Origin: Capronia americana
Taxonomy: Eukaryota; Ascomycota; Eurotiomycetes; Chaetothyriales; Herpotrichiellaceae
Assembly (NCBI GenBank): GCA_016110215.1
Contig: JADWQD010000002.1
Coordinates: 124,001 to 188,000, forward strand
Length of the DNA stretch: 64,000 nucleotides
Reading direction: 5' to 3'
Below the pieces are notes generated by a model that made no database searches, had not been told where the DNA came from, and was given only the letters and a program-made list of their open reading frames with translations. Shown piece after piece: positions 43,201 to 52,200 of this stretch. Both the position numbers and the translations under genes were made by a program. Position 1 is the stretch's first letter; each line of letters starts with the position of its first letter.

Positions 43201-46200
43201 GGATCTTGGAAAGAGGAAACTCGATACGTGGCTCCCTGGCTTGCCAATCTCGAAGAGTCGAACCCATCTGGGACAAGACTCGCACGGATTTGTCAAGAAA
43301 GACGCACGAACTCTTCCACGCCATTCCTGGTGGAGCGTCAGGGAGGTCGTCGAGCGCCTTCCTCAAGTCCTTTATTTGATCCATATAAGTCTGCAAGGTG
43401 GCTATCAGGTCTTTGAGATCGAGACCGGCATGCTCTGCCTGGAATTTCAAGATGCGACAGCCCACCGCCAGGATCCCACTCAGCCATGCGAGGCGTTCTT
43501 CGACCATTTGAATGTTGTGGTTCGACATTGTACCACGTGCAAGTTCATCTGATGGCGAAGCTGTGACTGACTGGACCAATGCCAACTGTGAGCGAAGTGC
43601 AGCCAAGTCAGACGCTTGCTTGGGAATGGCCTGACGCTGACCGAGGGTCACAGATAAGAGTCCCTCCAACAGCCCTACACAGCGGTTGACTTCGCCGTCG
43701 GTCAGATCGTCAGAGTGCTCTGTCCGAGCAGCGCGCACTTGGGACATGACATCGAGCAGTCCATGGAATGTGCTGTCAGCAGCCAACGCAACTGGCGAAC
43801 GTTGTTTAATTGCGACACCAGTGGGCAAAGCCAAGATCGAGGCGGTGGAAGACTGTTTCTCGAGCTCAGAAGTTGGAAGATTCCTCCTGATACCCATATG
43901 TGCGACCGCTTTAAGAGTATCTGCAAGCAACCGTTTCTTCCTCTCTTGTAAATGTCGAACAAACGGTGCATTCTCCTCTGTCAGCATTGCGGGAGTCTGC
44001 GTCCGTAACTCCTTGAGGCTCTCTGTCAGATCTTGTCGGAAGGTTATTATCTCGTCTTGTACGGCGAAATCGGTAGTCTTCGACAGGTACAGGTGCTGCA
44101 TGCTCCTAGCAGCGCCGAGAGGCTTCGTGAGACGCTCGGGTCGCTGGTCCCAGCCTTGCAGCCGCCGACGGCACTGTTCAACTGCCGCGAAAATATGTTC
44201 TTCACTGCTCCGAGGCCAATCTAGCTCTGCGACACGCACATCTGGCGATGCTATCTGCTCAGTTGCCTCTTCTGGCGGACCGAGCACGACAGCCTGGTTA
44301 AGCAAGCCCCTGTATTTTCTGACGATCTTGAACAGCTTGTGATGTGATCGTCGTGCACTTTCACGGAGCGCCGTGATGTTGGTGTCCTTCCAGCTTGCAA
44401 GCTTGATTTGGTCGTTCAGGGCCTTCTCGAGCTCTGACCGACCTTTTCGCAACGAGGCCTCTGCATCAGCCTCGTACCGTCGGTAGTGCTCGATGACAGC
44501 CTGCACCGATGTGGTGATTGTCTGCAGTGCTTGAGAATGGGCCCCCTGCCCCTGCAACGTCTTATTGAGCGTGTCAAGCAGTTTCAGCCGTGATGAGTAC
44601 TGGCCCAGCGTTGCTGACCTGAGAAACTCCTCCAGCGTTTGCGCAAGGGTCGTCCGGTAATCGATTGGATCACCATCGTCGAACTCGAAAGTTCTGGCAT
44701 TGTAAATGACTGCTTCGTAGGCAATAAAGTACCATGCCTGAGCATCATGCTCGTGTCTCCGTGTCTCTTCGTCCAGCAGCCTTGACCATGACAATAGTTC
44801 CAGGCGCCGCCAGCTGATTATTTGGGAGGACAGCTTCTCGACAAGATCATGAACAGACCATTCCCTGCTGGCAACGCTCTGCCATTGTGACACAATCTCG
44901 AGGAGCTTCTCTGTCTTGGTGAGCATCTTGGCAACCGGATCACCGAAGCTCAAATGGAGGACCTCGGTGCAGAATGACAGGACCTCTGTAGGGACAGCAT
45001 GCTCCGGCCACTTCTCCTGGATTGTGTAGAATTTGGATTGTATCTGGTGAACGAGGTCAAAGAGCTTCTGACTCTGCGTAATGTCCGAATCGGCGTAGAT
45101 GTTGAAGCTGTGGGCCTCTTGGTTGCCATTCAGCTCCGCCATTTTACGGTCCACCTGCAGCAAGATCGCAGGTAGCAACCCTATGAAGGAGATCTCAGGA
45201 GGAGAAGTACCGGCCTCGGCATGCTGGGACAAGATTTCAGCGGCAGAGAGAATGAATGCTTGCATGGTTTCGTGCGGATCCTGTTCGGAGTAGATCTTCT
45301 GATGCAGCGCGCTCAGCTTGACTGCAGTGGCACGCGCGTCCCACTCATTCTTGTGAGCTTCAGTGTCTCCGTCATTGTCGAATCTCGGGAACATTTCATT
45401 CATCTCACGGTCATCGTCTTCTTCGAGCTGGGCCGAATCGCCACGGTAAGTGTAGTATCGAGACTTTGCCGCAGCGTCAGCCTGGTCATGAGTCAAACGC
45501 TCTTTCCATTCGTAGTAGAAGCTGTCAAGGATTCCGAGGAATTCGTCAACAGGAAGTCGACAATGATTTTGTGCCAGAGCAGTCCTCAGGAGGATATGGT
45601 GAAGCCAGTGCATTTTCAATTCGGAAGGCGAGGTCGGATGGACGGTCCAATGGTCGACTGCAGTAGGGTCTCCAGACAACAGTGGGGTGGCCCTGACGAG
45701 GCCACCGACAGCGTTACTTTCCTTGACACTAGTTTCGTCCTCTGCTTCCAGCTCCAACCCCTGGTATAAACATTTCAGGAACCACAATATTGGCTTGGTG
45801 AAGTCGTCGTACGTTCGATCAACCTTCTCGAGGCGTTCGATGATGATGTTCATATTTGATCTGCCTTGTGCACTAGACCATTGTTCGATCCAACCTGCGC
45901 TTCCTCGCTGTATACCTTGAGCAGCACCGGCGTCTCCATCCTGCAAGATCACATTCACGATCCTGTTGAAGACCTCTTGAAGCTTGAATTGTTCCTCTTT
46001 GCTCGGCCTGAGCACTGCTCGCGGGGGGGAACTGGTTCCCACTTCGACTAGTTCCCGCTCAAGGACACGGATCAGAAGAGCTGTGTCTTGCCCTGTCAGT
46101 TGTCTGTGGAATGCTTTTTGGCCGTCAATTACGTTCTGGAGTGTAATGATTCGGCATTCGTGAAGATCATGTGCAATAGTCGGGCACATCGCCGGGTCAA

Positions 46201-49200
46201 ACAGCTTGTCGGGCACCATCAAAATCAGCCCTGCAAGGGACAAGTTGATGAGACAGGTCTTCAGCTCGTTGAGTTCCAAGGAGCCGAATTTGTAACTGTC
46301 CTTGGTTAGATGAATCAGTACCGGGCGGATAAAGCGTCCATATACGTCGCGGAAGCGATCGAGGTTGTCAAGGCGCATCGCCTTCGTGATAAACGTATCC
46401 TCAAGTGAAAGAGCAGCCAATCCAGTGAGATCTGGTGAGCCCTGCTCGGGGAGACAAGCTTGTGCCTGTGGTGTTAGAAGACCACGTAGCGAGAACATCA
46501 TGCCTCCAAGGACCAGACGTAGATTTTCAGCCACTGGTCGAATCAGGTTCCCGAAAAGGTTGGAATGGGAGGTAAGCACTCTGGCGAGCACTTGAAGCTC
46601 CTCCTTCGCATGGCTCAGCATACCAAGGGGCTGCTTTTGTAGGGCGAGCAGCTGCTGAAATAGCCCTTCGCCTATCGAGCCATTTTTCAGCAAGACTCGA
46701 GCCTCAAATGACGAAAGGCGGGCCAACGACGTAGGAACAGGCTCTTCCTCCCCGATATTGAGTAGAGGCTTGTCGGGTTCCGGCATGAACATGGTCAGCA
46801 AATCGAGATCCGGTAGGTTTCCCTGGCTCTGAAGAGTAATGACTCCATGAACGAAGTGCATCACATCCTCGAATTTTCCTTCCAGCTTGTAGCCTTTCCT
46901 TGCCTGGGCTTCTAAGTCAGTCACAGCCTCCTCAAGAACCTGCAATGAGCTCTCCGGCTGTTCAGACTCGATGATTGACTGATAAGCGCGCCGCAGGTTT
47001 GATCTTACTGCCGACAAGGAACTTCTAGATTGGGAAAGGGAGCGACAGGTCTGATCGAATCTCGCAATGACCACCTCAAGTCTAAGCTGCACATGAAGCT
47101 GAGACTGCGTCGCAGCCGTCCTGGGACGGAAGGCGGGCCACATGAGCTGGAGCCCGAAGCCCGTAGTCAGGACGTGGTCGCCAACTGATAAGCCTTGAAG
47201 GGCTCCTGACAATGCGACAGCCAGATCCGGGACGGTCTGTTCAAGATCACTGACCATTTGTGCCCCAATCTGCATATACGCATGGAAGCGGGCCGTGTCA
47301 AGGGTCTTGTAGTTGTAAAGATCCAGAACCTGTTGTGCGAATATAAGGACCGGTTCGCATGCCACAACCCCATCCAGCACTGTCTTTGCCTGTGTCTCGG
47401 GCCCATAGAACCCATTCTGGAGAAATTCGGTGACATGCCCGAGTAGAACCAGAACTATATCAGCAACGGCCGGAAATGGACCCGGTTTCTTCTGTCTTGT
47501 GTCCCTGTCACAGGCTGACCGCTCAAGAAGTGTTCTGTCCTTTAGAGGAACACTACCTCCATGACTCCACGCATCCATTATCAAGGTATTGATCTCCGCC
47601 ATTCGTCGCGCCAGGTACCAACTCCGTATGAAGATCTCGGCATAGTCCTCGTACCCGCGCAGTAAGATCAGGGGCTCGTTAAGGACAGCCAGTTGTGGCC
47701 ATTGCTGGCCTATTTCGGCGATCCTCTCGAAGCCAGATAGCCGACACGCCAGCTTCACAATGTCAGGGTCCACTCGCAGTGCTTTAATGTCCTGGATATC
47801 AAGAAGTGTACAAAGAGGAGCAGCGGTCAATTTCATGTCCTCCAAAGTTAGGTTGTCAACTGCAGCCTCTATGATCTGAGGTGACGATGGTTGACTGGCC
47901 GCTCGGTATAGATGTCTCAACCGACTGATGGCAGAAGAAAGCGGATACTGGACAGGTCCAGCATTGAAATGAGCCTCGTGGCCGTCAGGCAAGAAGACTT
48001 CGAGGGACCGGTTCCGCATCGCTCGTGACAACTCTCCATACCGCGGATCCATTGTCATGAAAATTTTGAAATTCGGGTGCGGCTTGATGACTCTTGTGCC
48101 GTTGCCTCCATTGTGTTGCTCGCTTATGGTAAGCAGTCCATCCGGCTCAAGCAACGAGTTGAGCCTATCGAGGACGGAAGGGTTGCATAAATTGGCGTTA
48201 TCGAGCACTAACCATGAGCCTTTCTCAATGGCGTCGACGAGTACACCGTCGTTCCAGACGAAGCGGAAACCGTTGTGACCGCTCGGGTGAAGGCTCTCGG
48301 AGTACTTCTTAAGTAACGGCTCTACTTCTGGGAGAAGTCTGGCGAGCTCAGCAAACGCCATCGGAATATCCTCGATCTTCAAGTCATCACCTTCGAAGTA
48401 TCGCCAGGATTTCAGCAGCTTCGTCTGTGTTTCTGCGTTGTCATTGATCTCGATTGATGCTGCAACGCTTCGTCGCAGTACTTGTTTGACTTGATCTTGA
48501 AAGGCAGCCACATCTCGATGTGAATCGTACTGCTCGAACCCGCCCACGAGATCCATGGCGTCCACGTCACCATTCATGGAGAATTCAATCAGCTCAACAC
48601 CCGCTGCAGCGGCTAGATACCTAAGCAGCGTAGTCTTCCCGGCTCCGGAAGGACCAGCTAGGATCACTGGCCAATTCCGCTCGACAGCCGTGATGACAGA
48701 GTTCGCGGCAGGAAGTTGCGCGACGGTGAGAACCGAGTTTGGCGATACAGCGTTTTGCAGAACACCATCTCTGGGCAGGAATGCGGTGCCCACTTGAAGT
48801 CCTGACCTCGTAATGTCGCTGTAAAAGGTTTGGGGTGTGATGTTCCCCAACACTGCTTCGGCTTCTCTCAATATCATCTCCCGCTGAGCAGGATTGCGGA
48901 AGCGTTGTACGAGAACAGTCCGAAGGTGGTAAGCCATGGGGACGGCGGGCTCATCTGCGCATAGTCGCAGCCACCGATTCACATCTCGCAGATTAAACTC
49001 CCATGGGCCTCCCTGCGCAAACGTGGACGAGCGAGAAATGGCGTTCCCTAGCCTAGTGACAGTGTCGATGAGTGCTTTCTGTTGCTCGTGATCGACGTCC
49101 GGGTATCGTACTTGACAGATACGCATCAGATCTTCGTGTTCGAAGGCGTCGGCGTAGACAACGGTGAATCGGTTGACAAAAGAAGAGGGTAACCCCTTAC

Positions 49201-52200
49201 GACCGCCTCCTTGATGATGAGGGTTTTGCGCGGCGAACAAGGTGAAGCCGGGGTGGCAGGCGAAAGACTTATCCAGTTCAGCGATGTAAACTTCTCGGCG
49301 GTGGTCCAAGCAGGCATTCAGACCCTCGAGTACTGACTGGGAAGCCAAGTTCATCTCATCCAGCAGGACCCAGCCACCGCATTGCATGGCTTGGAGAAGA
49401 GGCCCGTCTTGCCATGAGAACTTACCCATCTCGTCATTATCGGAAGGAACATCTGCACCAAACAAATCCATGAGGTCAGTCTGGTCAGACAGATTGATGC
49501 GCGTGAACAACTTTCCACAGGCTTGAGCAAGCGCTGTCACTATCGCGGTCTTCCCGACACCCGGGCTGCCTTCCAACAGAACAGGTCTCGTCATTTGAAG
49601 AGCTCGGACAATCTTCATGGTATTCCGCAGAGTGGTTGGGGCATCGAAGACAAATTCTGGTGTATTGCGGTCAGCGCCAGCGGCACGAGGCAAGGTGAAT
49701 GAGCCAACAACAAGGTGGTCATCGGTGGTGGACAGCTCGGGAGTTTGTCGATACTGCTCGACGACATCCAAGTCCACCATGCTTTGTAGGCGTTCTAGGC
49801 ACTTCTGTCTGGACTGATCTTGGTCCGTCGTCCCCAAGGAAGTCATACCTGCAGGGTTTGCGCCAATCGAGTCAACATAGACCATGTAAGCACCGTGTAA
49901 GAATGCCAGGGCTTCGGGGAGAGCGCCAGCACGGTTGACAAATTCAGACCATGCAAGCAGATCTCGCAGAGCTATGTTTTGGAACGTAGCGCCGTGAAAT
50001 TCGGCGCGGAACCACGTGGCGAAATTGAGCATCTTCACGGCCAAGTGGCGCCTGGCTGGTTCGAGCTTCTCCTGGAGAATTGGCAAGACATCCGCCTCTT
50101 GAGACAAAGGCGGCACCCAGATCTCGGTCAGGCGGTTCCGCAGCGCTGCCGACAACTCTCGCTTTCCATAGTCGCCCCCCGGATTCATTGTGGCCAAGAA
50201 TTGAAAGTCCGGATGGGCGATGACTAGGTTGTCGACAGAACCCTTCTCGGCCAGCAAGATCGTTCGCGATGGCTCCAGAACGCTGTTCAGACGTTCGAGA
50301 ACCGAATCTTCAGCAAGCGAGATCTCGTCAAGGAGGAAATGTTCACCCCTCTTCATAGCTCTGACAAGACTGCCATCGCTCCAAGCAAACAAAGCTTGGT
50401 ACGCTCCAATGCTGGATCGGACCTGCTCCACGGAGTAGGGGTCATAGGTCGCTTTATCCAGCTTGGTGAATTCTTGGATGATCTGGTCGACATCGAGATC
50501 CGCAAGCATAGAGTTGTCAGCTTCCAATTGCATCAGAGCTCGCCACTTTGCAGATATATCGGTGGCAAGATCTGAACGGTTGCGGATGGGCCGCTGAGAG
50601 CCGACAAGATCTCCCGTTTCGGTGTTCGTATGCGCGTTGTAGATGGCCAAAGGTCTCTGAAACGCTTCTGCGATCACTTGACAGATCTGGGTTTTCCCAC
50701 AGCCCGTCTCGCCGACCAGGAGCACGGGTTCCCTGTTCTTCAATGCTTCGGCAACCAGCACGAACACTCGTCTCATTGCCGGGGTCCATACAAGTGAGCC
50801 AGGTTGCCTAACAGAATCAGGAATTTTCGACATTCCGTACAGAACATTTTCATCGAGCTCGATCTTAATTTCCTTCTCCAGCGTCTGCTTGACCGCAGCC
50901 CGCTCTGCAGGATCTCTTACTCGCTCAGCGAGAAGCATGTATCCGTGGTAAGCCAAGGACTGCCAGTCGTCCACAGGTCTTGAAGCCCACCGGAACAGGT
51001 CTCTCAAGGTTGCAAAGCTGTTTCGCTGTTCGAAGAGTCGCGAGGATTGTCTGAGCAGAGACAAAGACTTGTACACAGCGACAATTTTGGCGCAGAAGGG
51101 GGGCGCGATCTGAGTCCTCTCGCGGAGGATGACCTCGAGCTCTTTCTCCGGGATGTCGTCGAAGTGAATCTCGAGAAAGCGGTTTCGGAAGGCCCGAGAG
51201 AGACGCTTCCGTCCGCCATACAAACCAGCGGGATTCTGAGTGGCGAAAAGCATGAAGTTCGGATGTGGTCGCACGATTTCTTGAGACTCCGGTATCAGCA
51301 ACTCTCTGTTATCGTCAAGCAGGCGGTTAAGCGCTTCCAGGACATCGCTCGGTGCAAGGTTCAGTTCGTCAAGCACAATCCAGTGGCCGAAGCGTAGCGC
51401 ATGCACCAGAACTCCTTCCTGATACACTAGCTTGCCCTCAGTATCGGAGACGTAGGAGCCGAGGTACTCTTGCAGGTCTGTGTGTTCATGGTTATTGATT
51501 CGCACGAACTTGTTACCTGATAACTTTGCGAGGTATTCGACCATACTTGTCTTGCCGGCTGATGTTGGTCCTTGTAGAAGGATTGGAAACCGTCCCATTG
51601 AAGCAGCTCGAGCCAGGTTGAGCAGGTTGCGCTCGACTGACGGCGTCCTGATGTAGTGTGGCTGGAGGTCGGGACTCCCCGGACCTTTTTTGACAAGGTG
51701 GTGCCTAAAAGTGATGAAGTCTTCTCCCTCATGCGGGATCTTTGGCTGTTGCTTAAAGAAAGCCTTCCTGTTCTTGATATTCGAGAGAAGATGCTTTTCA
51801 AGGTAGGGCAGAGCCAGACCTTCTGACACTCTGCTCAAAACCGTGAAGAAGCTCATCGAAAACCCTTCGTACATGGCCCGTCTCAGCCCGAGACTCGCAC
51901 CGTGTTGTGAGACGTATAACAAACATCTGACAAGCGACCGGATGCTGAAATGGGGTGTTTCGCCCGCTCCGTCGGTCAGTTGGTGGTCTTCATTGAGCTT
52001 CTTTAGCGCAAGATAGGATTTGGCAAGGTCTAAGGCGGCCCTGTTGTCGCTGTCAAGCTGAGAGCCTAGATACGTGTGGATGATCTTGGTCAAGTCTTCT
52101 GAGTTGTCGTCTCCAGACGGCACATAGATCTCGGTGAATCGCGACCGCAACCCCGGTGGGAGATCCTTCTTGCCCGCATCCGTTGCTGGGTTCATGGCAG